Notes: generated from the letters alone by a model not told the origin. Shown: positions 1 through 6,919, numbered from the stretch's first letter. The stretch is 7,861 nucleotides of DNA from an uncultured Alistipes sp. (GCA_947178455.1 CAMWYI010000086.1:1-7861); one strand, 5' to 3'. A program made the numbers and translations.

Positions 1-277
1 ACGTCCGGGTGCCCGCCGCGAGGTAGTCGAGAGCTACATCAAGCGTCTGAAAGAGATGGAGGACATCGCGCTGTCGTATCCGGGCGTCGTGAAGACTTAT
101 GCTATTCAGGCCGGTCGCGAGCTGCGCGTTATCGTCGGGGCCGACAAGCTGACCGACCAAGAATCGGAGGGCCTGTCGCACGACATCGCCAAGAAGATTC
201 AGGACGAAATGACCTACCCGGGGCAGGTGAAAATCACGGTCATCCGCGAAACCCGCGCCGTGTCCTATGCCAAATAG
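1..277 (+). CDS. rny: Ribonuclease Y, C-terminal end (partial)
   Basis: RNase Y is a membrane-anchored endoribonuclease that starts mRNA decay; its catalytic HD domain and KH domain lie upstream of this window. The first complete codon is at position 2, and 91 residues remain before a TAG stop at 275-277. What is visible is the conserved tail after the HD domain. It begins RPGARREVVESYIKRLKEME, continues with the block KTYAIQAGRELRVIV, and finishes PGQVKITVIRETRAVSYAK. From memory these blocks are near-invariant in RNase Y across bacteria. The gene is cut only by the window edge and shows no sign of damage. It is the only plus-strand gene seen, and a hairpin terminator follows its stop by 16 bp. 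Confidence 0.96.
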   Translation, partial: RPGARREVVESYIKRLKEMEDIALSYPGVVKTYAIQAGRELRVIVGADKLTDQESEGLSHDIAKKIQDEMTYPGQVKITVIRETRAVSYAK

Positions 278-293
278 TCCGTAGGCGATTATG

Positions 294-331
294 AAAAAAG
301 CGGTCGGCGAATTTCGCCGACCGCTTTTTTT
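294..331. terminator. Bidirectional intrinsic terminator between rny and the PAP2 gene
   Basis: A perfect 11-bp stem (300-310 pairing with 314-324, GCGGTCGGCGA with its complement) encloses an ATT loop. It is flanked by six A's (294-299) on the left and seven T's (325-331) on the right. Read rightward it gives a U-tract for rny; read leftward it gives a U-tract for the convergent PAP2 gene, whose stop is at 354-356. It therefore probably serves both transcripts. Confidence 0.92.
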
Positions 332-353
332 ATGCGAGTGGAGGAGTACCGTT

Positions 354-1010
354 TCAGCGCGTCGGGCGGGCGAACTTGCGGAATACCAGCCATGCCAAGC
401 AGCCCAGCGAGGTGCCGACCAGCGTGCCCCATGCGATGTCCATCGGGAAGTGCTTGGCCAAATAGATGCGCGAATAGCAAATCAAAAGCGTGCAAAGGGT
501 AATCAGCACGGTGAACCAACGCCGACGAATCGCCAGTCCCGAAAACACGGCCAGCGAAACGACCGTCGCGGCATGTGCCGAGACCGTGCCGTAGTGTCCG
601 GTTGCGGCTTTGACGGGAACGTGCACGGCCCAGTCGCCCGGCAGACCGGCTTTGCGCAGCGCGACCAGCGAATCGGGCGTAATGGCGAGCCCTTCGAGTT
701 CGGGGGTGAACATCGGCCGCCAGCGCGGCTGGAAGTCGCCCAGCAACCCGTATCGGCCCAGCAGTCCGTTGGCCTTAAAGATGCCGCACACGATGTCCGA
801 CAACCCGATAGCCGCAATCATCAACACGAAGAACAACACCATGTTGCGCCACCCGTATTTCCGTCCGATGAGCCAGAGAATCAACACATAGAGCGGAATC
901 CACATGGGCGTGCCGGAAATCGCGAACATCAAGCGGTCGACCGTCGGGCCGCCGTCGAAATTGAGTGCCAGAAACAGGTCGTGGTCGAACGTATAATTTA
1001 CCCCGAACAT
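354..1010 (-). CDS. PAP2-family membrane phosphatase
   Basis: This is a 218-residue integral membrane protein of the type 2 phosphatidic acid phosphatase superfamily, which removes phosphate from lipid phosphates or pyrophosphates (undecaprenyl pyrophosphate, phosphatidylglycerol phosphate or lipid A are typical substrates). The exact substrate cannot be read here. Hydrophobic segments lie near residues 36-50, 56-75, 147-161, 165-179 and 193-210. Motif 3 is complete: S180-R181, five residues, H187, three residues, D191, carrying the catalytic His and Asp. Motif 2 is V143-S144-A145-H146, a variant of PSGH that keeps the key His. Motif 1 (normally K-x6-RP) is irregular. K79 is followed after six residues by R86-Y87, while an RP pair sits at R98-P99, followed by PELEGL, which resembles the usual continuation of motif 1 in Bacteroidetes relatives. 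The ATG at 1008-1010 begins a typical N-terminus. The gene appears to be a single-gene unit. Confidence 0.88.
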   Translation of the reverse strand: MFGVNYTFDHDLFLALNFDGGPTVDRLMFAISGTPMWIPLYVLILWLIGRKYGWRNMVLFFVLMIAAIGLSDIVCGIFKANGLLGRYGLLGDFQPRWRPMFTPELEGLAITPDSLVALRKAGLPGDWAVHVPVKAATGHYGTVSAHAATVVSLAVFSGLAIRRRWFTVLITLCTLLICYSRIYLAKHFPMDIAWGTLVGTSLGCLAWLVFRKFARPTR

Positions 1011-1058
1011 ATTTTTATTAATTAGGTTTTGCGGTTTACAACCTTATCGTCGCTCCCG

Positions 1059-1078
1059 ACCGTTTTCTTAAAAACGGT
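1059..1078. repeat. Inverted repeat, first of three
   Basis: A perfect 8-bp inverted repeat, ACCGTTTT and its complement around CTTA, lies in the non-coding gap upstream of the PAP2 gene and downstream of the barrel gene. It could be a second terminator hairpin or a 3'-UTR structure for the barrel gene, or a 5'-region element of the PAP2 gene. No clear U-tract follows it on the minus strand. Confidence 0.5.
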
Positions 1079-1092
1079 AACGGCGCAGGGTG

Positions 1093-1108
1093 CGTTCGAT
1101 GCCGAACG
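1093..1108. repeat. Inverted repeat, second of three
   Basis: A perfect 6-bp inverted repeat, CGTTCG/CGAACG, surrounds a 4-nt centre. It lies 14 bp from the first palindrome and 15 bp from the third. On its own it is short enough to occur by chance; the regular spacing is what draws attention. Confidence 0.35.
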
Positions 1109-1123
1109 ACCGTCTTTCGCGCT

Positions 1124-1150
1124 TAAATCGGCGTTCTTAACGCCGATTTA
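1124..1150 (-). terminator. Hairpin terminator of the outer-membrane barrel gene
   Basis: A perfect 12-bp stem, TAAATCGGCGTT (1124-1135) pairing with AACGCCGATTTA (1139-1150), has a 3-nt loop and abuts the TGA stop of the barrel gene (1151-1153). On the minus strand the descending arm ends in GATTTA, so the U-run is short. Position and stem strength make a terminator the best reading, but the weak U-tract lowers certainty. It may instead protect the 3' end of the mRNA. Confidence 0.6.
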
Positions 1151-2542
1151 TCAAAATGCTTCGGAGGCGGTGAAGAGGAATGCCGACGAACGTTTGCGGT
1201 CCCAAGGCAATTCCTTGTTGCCATGCACGCCCCAGCCGTAATCCAACCGGATGTTCATCCCTTTCTTGAACTCGAACCGATAGCCGACGCCGAAGCTGTA
1301 CAGCGTGTTTTTCCATTGGAATTTGTCGGTGCCCCATACCTGTCCCACGCCGAACCAGCCCGACACGCCGTGACGACGGTAGATTTTCTGCCGCAGTTCG
1401 GCTTGCGTTTCGACCAGCCGTTTGTCGCGGTAGCGGCCCTCGTAGTAGCCGCGCATGCGCGACATGCCGCCCAACTTGGCATAGAGGTGCCACGAGGGGG
1501 TGCCGATGATGAAATCGGCATAGAGGTCGTAAGCGAGCACCGCCCCTTTCCACAGCTTGCGGTAGGCATCGAACGTCAGGGCGATGCGTCCGAAATCGCG
1601 GCGCGTGTTGCCCAGAAATTCGGGGTACCACATCGCTTCGGCCTTGACGAATACGCCGCGTGAGGCGTTGTAGGTGATGTCGCGCGAGTCGTATTGCAGA
1701 AAAAGTCCGATGTTCGCGTTGAACGCATCGGGATTGTCGCCCGTGTCGCGGATGTAGTTCGAGAACGGGTCTTGCAGGGCCGGATTGTAGCGTCCTTCCT
1801 GCCATAAGTCGTAGAGTTCGCCGAGCGAGCCGCCCGGATTTTCCATTGTGCCGTTCTTGATTTTTTCCAGCGTGGCTTCGATTCCCGAACTGTTGTATTT
1901 CGCACCGGTGTAGTCCACGCCTGCACTGACGCCCGCGTAAAGTCGTCCGACGATAGCCCGGCAATACGAAGCCCGCACGATGCCCATCGTGGTGGTTAGC
2001 TTTTGGACGTATCCCGCTTTCCCCGCGTTGTAGCCGATGCCGTAGAACGCACCCGGAAAATAGACGAACGCGCCCGAGTAGCTGACCCGCTGCTTGTTGT
2101 GGTTGAAGATGTTATCGCCGCTGAAACGCAGCAACACGAATTTCTGCGTCGTGACGTTGCCGTAGATAGAGATGTTCGACGGGGCCGTAATCGAATCCGT
2201 GCGGTCGAGCCGATACAGACCCGCGAGCAGGAATCCGATGCCGAACCCGACATCCGACGAGTAGTTGGGGCCCGGCGCGATGCTCCAGTCGATTTTCTTC
2301 TCGAACGTGCGGTCGACATTCGACCGGTCGAAGTAGTCGAAAATCCGGCGGATGAAGCCGTGTTTGGGTTCGACGGCAAGCGTGTCGGCCGCCGTGCGCA
2401 GTCGGGCGTCGATGCCGTCGGGTTGCGCGAGCTCTCTGCTGGGAACAGTCCGTGCGCTCTCGTCGTCGAGGGATTGCGCGACGAGCGCCGTTGGACCGAG
2501 CAACAGACAGAGTAAGACGAAGACCGAAAAGCCTGTTTTCAT
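1151..2542 (-). CDS. BamA/TamA-type outer-membrane beta-barrel protein without POTRA domains
   Basis: The predicted protein has 463 residues. It begins MKTGFSVFVLLCLLLGPTAL, a signal peptide with likely cleavage after A22 (LVA before Q23). A soluble stretch of about 65 residues follows, and an aromatic, glycine-rich, alternating region from about residue 88 to the end reads as a transmembrane beta-barrel. Hallmarks of the bacterial surface antigen (Omp85 C-terminal) domain are YDSRDITYNASRG near residues 284-296 and RGYYEGRYRD at 364-373. The last residue is Phe, the usual outer-membrane insertion signal. True BamA and TamA carry POTRA domains and are longer; none fits here, so a role in general barrel assembly is doubtful and transport or secretion is only a guess. 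The frame is open back to 2629, but the ATG at 2540-2542 is preferred because it starts the signal peptide and lies just downstream of a strong promoter. Confidence 0.88.
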   Translation of the reverse strand: MKTGFSVFVLLCLLLGPTALVAQSLDDESARTVPSRELAQPDGIDARLRTAADTLAVEPKHGFIRRIFDYFDRSNVDRTFEKKIDWSIAPGPNYSSDVGFGIGFLLAGLYRLDRTDSITAPSNISIYGNVTTQKFVLLRFSGDNIFNHNKQRVSYSGAFVYFPGAFYGIGYNAGKAGYVQKLTTTMGIVRASYCRAIVGRLYAGVSAGVDYTGAKYNSSGIEATLEKIKNGTMENPGGSLGELYDLWQEGRYNPALQDPFSNYIRDTGDNPDAFNANIGLFLQYDSRDITYNASRGVFVKAEAMWYPEFLGNTRRDFGRIALTFDAYRKLWKGAVLAYDLYADFIIGTPSWHLYAKLGGMSRMRGYYEGRYRDKRLVETQAELRQKIYRRHGVSGWFGVGQVWGTDKFQWKNTLYSFGVGYRFEFKKGMNIRLDYGWGVHGNKELPWDRKRSSAFLFTASEAF

Positions 2543-2565
2543 TTCTGTTCGGGCATAATGCCAAT

Positions 2566-2596
2566 CAAAGGTAGCGATTATTTCGTGCCGTGCAAA
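2566..2596 (-). promoter_or_regulatory. Bacteroidetes-type promoter of the barrel gene
   Basis: On the minus strand the sequence reads TTTG (2593-2596), a 19-nt spacer, then TACCTTTG (2566-2573). This matches the known Bacteroidetes housekeeping consensus of TTTG at -33 and TAnnTTTG at -7, with its usual spacing of about 19-21 nt. The start of transcription would fall about 15 nt before the ATG at 2542, giving a short leader. The match also argues against a longer protein starting at 2629. Confidence 0.8.
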
Positions 2597-2636
2597 ATTT
2601 TTTCGCCGTCGGCGGCCGATTGGCGACATAATGATG

Positions 2637-2665
2637 AAAAGACCCGACTTTTCGGGTCGGGTCTT
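2637..2665 (-). terminator. Intrinsic terminator after the C1B peptidase gene
   Basis: A 10-bp stem (AAGACCCGAC at 2639-2648 with GTCGGGTCTT at 2656-2665) has a 7-nt loop. On the minus strand it runs into TCTTTTC. It lies 28 bp past the stop of the peptidase gene, between that gene and the barrel promoter, so it closes the transcription unit coming from topA and insulates the barrel gene. Confidence 0.85.
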
Positions 2666-2692
2666 GCGTGAAAACGGTGCTTTCGGGCGGGG

Positions 2693-3904
2693 TTATTTCC
2701 AGCCCAATTTTTTGCGAATCTCTTTCGGTACGGCGTTGCGGTTGACCATGATGTCCATGGTCTTGTACGCCACGAACGGACGCGAGAAATACCAGTAACC
2801 GTTGTAGGGCGGACGGGCGTCCCACGAGTTCTGCACCTTGTAGTAGCGGTTGCCGGCTTGGTCGACCGCCGTGCCCACGATGACCATACCGTGATCGTCG
2901 GTCGTTTCGTAGTTGTCGTAGGCTTCCTGCCGCATCTCCTGCGTGATGACGCGCTCCTTGCCCGGTTTGTCGAACTTGTAGAGGGCCGCTTCCTTTTCGG
3001 CGGGCGTCAGTTTGCCCCACTTCTCCGCTTCGGTCGCGTCCATGCCGTCGAGGTCGGCTTCGGGAACGATGCCGATGGCTTTCGTGCGGCTGAATCCCTT
3101 TTCGCTCACGTCGGTGCCCCATGCGATGGTGTAGCCGTTGGCCAGTGCGTTGTCGATGACCGTCATCATCTCGTCGAGCGGCAGGTTCCATACCGACGCC
3201 CACATCCAGTTGTCGGGCACCTCGATGATGAACGGCCGGTAGAACGGATGATGCGTGAACGAAGCCAGCGCTACGTAGTCGTCGAGGTCGATAGGCAGCG
3301 ATGCCGCGAACTCGGCGGGCGTGTATTCCTTGCCGTCGTGGGTGAATTTCTCCGGCACGGGGCCGAAGTATTCGTCCAGAATGGCGTTGTAGCCGCGTTT
3401 CCATGCCGTCGAAAGGGGACGCCCCGTGCGTTCGGCGGCCGAAATGACGGCATCCAGATAGGCCGTCAGCACCTTGGTGAGTTCGTGGAAATCGGGCTTT
3501 TCGGTGCCGTAGTTGAGGCCCGGATAGACCTCGAACGGCACGATGCCGTGCGCGCGGATGCCCTCCGTCACATCGTGCGCCGCACCGCCTTCGGCGAAGT
3601 TGAGCTTGCCGTGCAGACGGACGTATTTTTCGGCTTTGTCCATGAACGAGTGGCGCACGATCCACATCTCCGAAAGATGCAGTTCGGGGCCGCCGGCCTT
3701 GATGATTTCGTCTTCAAGAAAAGTCATGGTCGAGAAGCACCAGCAGGTGCCGCTGCGGTGTTGGTCTTTGACGGGGGTCGTGCGGACGACGGTTTCGTCG
3801 GTGAAGCGGTAGCCTTCGTCTTTTTTCGGCTCGGTTTCGGGCGTCTGCGCCAGTGCGATGCACGCCATGCCGAGCGACAGCAGGGTCGGGATGATTCGTT
3901 TCAT
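2693..3904 (-). CDS. Secreted C1B-family cysteine peptidase (bleomycin hydrolase / aminopeptidase C-like)
   Basis: This 403-residue protein belongs to the papain-clan C1B family, whose cytosolic members (PepC, bleomycin hydrolase) form self-compartmentalised hexamers that trim peptides from the N-terminus. The catalytic set is visible: oxyanion Gln Q48 and nucleophile C54 in QHRSGTCWCFS, H338 in DDHGMVIVG, and N359 in VQNSWD. Unlike classical PepC it begins with a signal peptide (MKRIIPTLLSLGMACIALAQ, probable cleavage after A19), so it should act in the periplasm or beyond. C15 does not sit in a good lipobox (residues G-M-A precede it), so a lipoprotein is less likely. Length is slightly below the 440-450 residues usual for PepC. 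It starts 33 bp after the flavoprotein stop, with no recognisable promoter between them, and a terminator follows. Peptide catabolism is the likely role. Confidence 0.9.
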   Translation of the reverse strand: MKRIIPTLLSLGMACIALAQTPETEPKKDEGYRFTDETVVRTTPVKDQHRSGTCWCFSTMTFLEDEIIKAGGPELHLSEMWIVRHSFMDKAEKYVRLHGKLNFAEGGAAHDVTEGIRAHGIVPFEVYPGLNYGTEKPDFHELTKVLTAYLDAVISAAERTGRPLSTAWKRGYNAILDEYFGPVPEKFTHDGKEYTPAEFAASLPIDLDDYVALASFTHHPFYRPFIIEVPDNWMWASVWNLPLDEMMTVIDNALANGYTIAWGTDVSEKGFSRTKAIGIVPEADLDGMDATEAEKWGKLTPAEKEAALYKFDKPGKERVITQEMRQEAYDNYETTDDHGMVIVGTAVDQAGNRYYKVQNSWDARPPYNGYWYFSRPFVAYKTMDIMVNRNAVPKEIRKKLGWK

Positions 3905-3937
3905 GGTATCGGGTTTGAATTTTTGAAATCGATTGGG

Positions 3938-4546
3938 TCAGCGGATGAAATTGGTCATGATTCTCGGTTCGGCTTCCGGTGCGGATTCGGGGTGCAGACT
4001 GCGGAGCATCCATGCCATGTTGCGTCCCAGCATGCGCATGGTTTGCAGCCCTTCGGTGTCTTGCACCGCTTCGCCGGGAAGCCGGCCGTGCACGCTGTTC
4101 CAGTATTGCGACGATACGACGGGCATATTGTTGATAGTGAAATACTTGTTCAGCCGGTCGAATACGGCGCTCGCCCCTCCGCGACGGCATACGGCGACCG
4201 CCGCACCGGGCTTGTATTGCAAATGACGGCCGCACGAGTAGAACAGCCGGTCGAGCAGGGCGCACAGCGAACCGTTGGGGCCCGCGTAGTAGGTCGGCGA
4301 CCCGATGACCAGCCCGTCCGTCGTTCGGACTTTCTCGCACAATGCGTCGTAGAGTTCGTCGTGGAATACGCAGCGTCCGAGTTCCGCACATTTGCCGCAG
4401 GCGATGCACCCGCGCACGGCCTGCGTGCCGAGCGATAGGATTTCGGTCTGAACGCCTTGTTCTTCGAGCGTTTTCGCCACTTCGGACAAGGCGATGCTGG
4501 TGTTTCCGTGCGTGTGCGGACTGCCGTTAATCAGGAGTACGTGCAT
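3938..4546 (-). CDS. Iron-sulfur flavoprotein of the NADPH-dependent FMN reductase / flavodoxin superfamily
   Basis: The 202-residue protein has a flavodoxin-like fold. The N-terminal strand and phosphate-binding loop read MHVLLINGSPHTHGNTS, and a second FMN-contacting block, GSPTYYAGPNGSLCALLDR, lies at residues 82-100. Between them is a compact cysteine cluster, C47-x2-C50-x2-C53-x5-C59. This fits the CX2CX2CX4-7C motif that holds a [4Fe-4S] cluster in the archaeal and bacterial iron-sulfur flavoprotein (Isf) family. The expected activity is electron transfer from ferredoxin or NAD(P)H to an unknown acceptor (oxygen species, quinone or nitro compound). The ATG at 4544-4546 is chosen because it begins the conserved first strand; the frame stays open upstream, but there it only overlaps topA. 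Only 8 bp separate it from the topA stop, so co-transcription and translational coupling are likely. Physiological substrate unknown. Confidence 0.88.
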   Translation of the reverse strand: MHVLLINGSPHTHGNTSIALSEVAKTLEEQGVQTEILSLGTQAVRGCIACGKCAELGRCVFHDELYDALCEKVRTTDGLVIGSPTYYAGPNGSLCALLDRLFYSCGRHLQYKPGAAVAVCRRGGASAVFDRLNKYFTINNMPVVSSQYWNSVHGRLPGEAVQDTEGLQTMRMLGRNMAWMLRSLHPESAPEAEPRIMTNFIR

Positions 4547-4554
4547 GTCGATAG

Positions 4555-6855
4555 CTATTTTTTCGAGTTCGCGACGATTTTGCGGCATTCTTCCAGCGTC
4601 AGTTCTTCGGGTTTCGTGCCGCGCGGAATGCGGTAGTTCTTGCCCTTGCAGGCGATGTAGGCTCCGTAGCGGCCGTTCTTGACCACCATGTCGGGGTCTT
4701 CGTCGAACGTGCGTAGCGGCTTGTTCTTGTTGGCGTCGGCTTCCTGACGGGCCCGAAGCAGCGCAACGGCACGTTCGAGGCCGATAGTATAAGGGTCGTC
4801 CTCCTTTTGGAGCGAGGCGAACAGCTTGCCGTGACGCACGTAAGCGCCGAAACGTCCGATGCCGATGGCGACATCTTCGCCCTCCAACTGACCCACCGTG
4901 CGCGGCAGAGCGAAAAGTTCCAGCGCCTCCTCCAAGGTAATGGATTCGATGAGCTGGCCCTTTTTCAGCGACGCATAGCGTCCTTTTTCGCCCTCCTCGC
5001 CTTCGATTTCGACCATCGGGCCGTAGCGGCCGATGCGGGCCTTGACCGTGTGGCCCGTCTTGGGGTCGGTGCCCAGTACGCGGGTCGACTGGCTGCGGCG
5101 GTCGGTCTGCTGGTCGATCGCCGTGTCGACCATGTCGTGGAACGGCCCGTAGAAGTCGCCGATCATCTTGTGCCACGTGATGTCGCCTTCGGCCACGCGG
5201 TCGAACTCCTTTTCGACGTTGGCCGTGAAGTTGTAGTCGATAATCGGTCCGAACTGCGCTTCCAGATAGTCGTTGACCACCATGCCGATGTCCGTCGGCG
5301 ACAGGCGGTTTTTCTCCTTGCCGACGTTTTCGGTCAGCTGCTTGGCCGTAATCCGGTCGCCTGCGAGGGTCAGTTGTGTGTAGCCGCGTTTCTGTCCCTC
5401 TTTGTTCTGCTTGACCACGTAGCCGCGATTGATGATGGTCGTAATGGTCGGCGCATAGGTCGACGGTCGGCCGATGCCCAGTTCTTCGAGCCGCTTCACG
5501 AGCGAAGCCTCGTTGTAGCGGGCCGGAGCCTGCGTGAAGCGTTCCGTCGCCGTGATTTGGGACGATTCCACGCGGTCGCCAGCCGCCATTTTGGGCAGTA
5601 CGCCTTCGCCGCTTTCCGTCGTCATGTCGTCGTCGGTCGATTCGGAATAGAGCCGCAGGAATCCGTCGAAGCGGATGACCTCGCCCGTCGCGACGAACGG
5701 ATGCGTATCGCCGCTCATATTGATCGTTATGGTCGTGCGGTCGATTTCGGCGCACACCATTTGCGAAGCGACCGTGCGCTTCCAAATCAGGTCGTAGAGT
5801 TTCTGCTCGGCCGCCGTGCCCTCGATGCGCTGCCGGTCGATGTACGACGGACGAATGGCCTCGTGGGCCTCCTGCGCGCCTTTGGTCTTGGTCTTGTAGT
5901 TGAACCAACGGGAGTATTTCTCGCCGTAGAGTTTTACGATTTCGGCTTTGCATTGGGCGAGGGCCTGCTCCGAGAGGTTCACCGAGTCGGTACGCATGTA
6001 GGTAATCAGACCCTGCTCGTAGAGCCGCTGTGCGACGGACATCGTTTGCGATACCGACATGCCCAGTTTGCGGCCCGCCTCCTGTTGCAGGGTCGAGGTC
6101 GTGAACGGAGCCGCCGGATAGCGCTGGGCGGGTTTTTCTTCGGCTTTGGCTACGGTGAACTCGGCGCCGATACATTTGGCGAGGAAGGCTTCGGCCTCTT
6201 CGCGCTGGGCGAAACGGGTCGACAACTCTGCCTTGAAAATCGTTCGGGCGGGGTCGTTCGCGGCGTAGAATTGGGCCACGACCCGATAGTAGGGGGTCGA
6301 TTGGAATGCGATGATTTCGCGTTCGCGTTCGACCAGCAGCCGCACGGCGACCGACTGCACGCGACCGGCCGAGAGCGACGGCCGTACTTTTTTCCACAGC
6401 ACGGGCGATAACTCGAATCCGACCAACCGGTCGAGCACGCGCCGCGCCTGCTGGGCATTGACCAAGTTCATGTCCACCGTACGGGGATGCTCGATAGCTT
6501 CGAGAATGGCCCGTTTGGTGATTTCGTGAAAGACGATGCGTTTCGTCGTATCGACCGGGAGCCCCAACACTTCGGTGAGGTGCCATGCGATGGCCTCTCC
6601 TTCGCGGTCTTCATCGGATGCCAGCCATACGGTCTTCTTCTCGGCCAGCTTGGCCAGTTCGGCTACGAGTTTTTTCTTGTCCGCCGGAATCTCGTACACG
6701 GGGCGGAATCCCTCCTTGATGTCGATGCCCAAGTCCTTTTTGGCGAGGTCGCGGATGTGTCCGTAACTCGACTTGACGATGTAATCCTTTCCGAGAAACT
6801 TCTCGATGGTCTTGGCTTTGGCCGGCGACTCGACGATGACTAAGTTTTCCTGCAT
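4555..6855 (-). CDS. topA: DNA topoisomerase I (type IA)
   Basis: The enzyme relaxes negative supercoils by cutting one strand through a 5'-phosphotyrosine link and passing the other strand. The 766-residue protein opens with the Toprim domain: E9 in MQENLVIVESPAKAKTIEKF and the Mg-binding D81-x-D83-x-E85 in ASDEDREGEAIAWH. The active-site tyrosine is Y286 in LITYMRTDS, equivalent to E. coli Y319. The conserved RPSTYAPTITTII block is at 463-475. Beyond about residue 595 the protein carries glycine/aromatic C-terminal repeats: IGRYGPMVEIEG near 608, IGRFGAYVRHG near 666, and NGRYGAYIACKG near 727. It lacks the paired-cysteine zinc fingers of E. coli TopA, as I expect in Bacteroidetes. The ATG at 6853-6855 gives the standard N-terminus and the stop is TAG. 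It appears to head a unit with the flavoprotein and the peptidase. I see no consensus promoter in the 64 bp upstream. Confidence 0.97.
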   Translation of the reverse strand: MQENLVIVESPAKAKTIEKFLGKDYIVKSSYGHIRDLAKKDLGIDIKEGFRPVYEIPADKKKLVAELAKLAEKKTVWLASDEDREGEAIAWHLTEVLGLPVDTTKRIVFHEITKRAILEAIEHPRTVDMNLVNAQQARRVLDRLVGFELSPVLWKKVRPSLSAGRVQSVAVRLLVEREREIIAFQSTPYYRVVAQFYAANDPARTIFKAELSTRFAQREEAEAFLAKCIGAEFTVAKAEEKPAQRYPAAPFTTSTLQQEAGRKLGMSVSQTMSVAQRLYEQGLITYMRTDSVNLSEQALAQCKAEIVKLYGEKYSRWFNYKTKTKGAQEAHEAIRPSYIDRQRIEGTAAEQKLYDLIWKRTVASQMVCAEIDRTTITINMSGDTHPFVATGEVIRFDGFLRLYSESTDDDMTTESGEGVLPKMAAGDRVESSQITATERFTQAPARYNEASLVKRLEELGIGRPSTYAPTITTIINRGYVVKQNKEGQKRGYTQLTLAGDRITAKQLTENVGKEKNRLSPTDIGMVVNDYLEAQFGPIIDYNFTANVEKEFDRVAEGDITWHKMIGDFYGPFHDMVDTAIDQQTDRRSQSTRVLGTDPKTGHTVKARIGRYGPMVEIEGEEGEKGRYASLKKGQLIESITLEEALELFALPRTVGQLEGEDVAIGIGRFGAYVRHGKLFASLQKEDDPYTIGLERAVALLRARQEADANKNKPLRTFDEDPDMVVKNGRYGAYIACKGKNYRIPRGTKPEELTLEECRKIVANSKK

Positions 6856-6876
6856 GTTGCGTTGTCTTTCGGAAAT

Positions 6877-6905
6877 GCGAAAAACCGAGTCGGGCTCGGT
6901 TTCGC
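6877..6905 (-). terminator. Hairpin terminator after the DUF4270 gene
   Basis: An 8-bp stem (AAACCGAG at 6882-6889 with CTCGGTTT at 6895-6902) surrounds a 5-nt loop. Flanking GCG/CGC can extend it past a 2-nt bulge. On the minus strand the stem is followed by a TTTTT run, 15-40 bp after the DUF4270 stop. It leaves only about 22 bp before the topA start, so topA either has an unusual promoter overlapping this element or relies on read-through. Confidence 0.75.
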
Positions 6906-6919
6906 TGTTGCGTATCGCG

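Noticed and set aside
291..1025. A 244-residue plus-strand frame opposite the PAP2 gene.
   Set aside because: Its start codon is inside the terminator hairpin and the sequence is low in hydrophobic residues with many His, Gln and Arg; the opposite strand encodes clear membrane segments and PAP2 motifs.
1039..1046. Possible -7 element (TAAGGTTG on the minus strand) for the PAP2 gene.
   Set aside because: It has one mismatch to TAnnTTTG and I could not find a convincing TTTG about 19-21 nt upstream, so I do not list it as a promoter.
2858..4438. A 526-residue open frame antisense to the peptidase and flavoprotein.
   Set aside because: It spans two well-supported genes and the gap between them on the other strand, has no recognisable motif, and shows the same shadow composition.
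4807..6411. A 534-residue open frame antisense to topA.
   Set aside because: Composition is that of a complement of a GC-rich gene (Arg-, Val-, Asp-, Phe-, Gly-rich), no domain or promoter is visible, and it lies wholly over a conserved gene.
4547..6586. A long open minus-strand frame running through topA in another frame and continuing into the flavoprotein, as if one 882-residue fusion protein.
   Set aside because: The part over topA is Arg/Pro/Gly/His-rich with no recognisable domain, whereas topA itself is fully conserved there. The flavoprotein's conserved start is at 4546, so the extension is a by-product of high GC codon bias.
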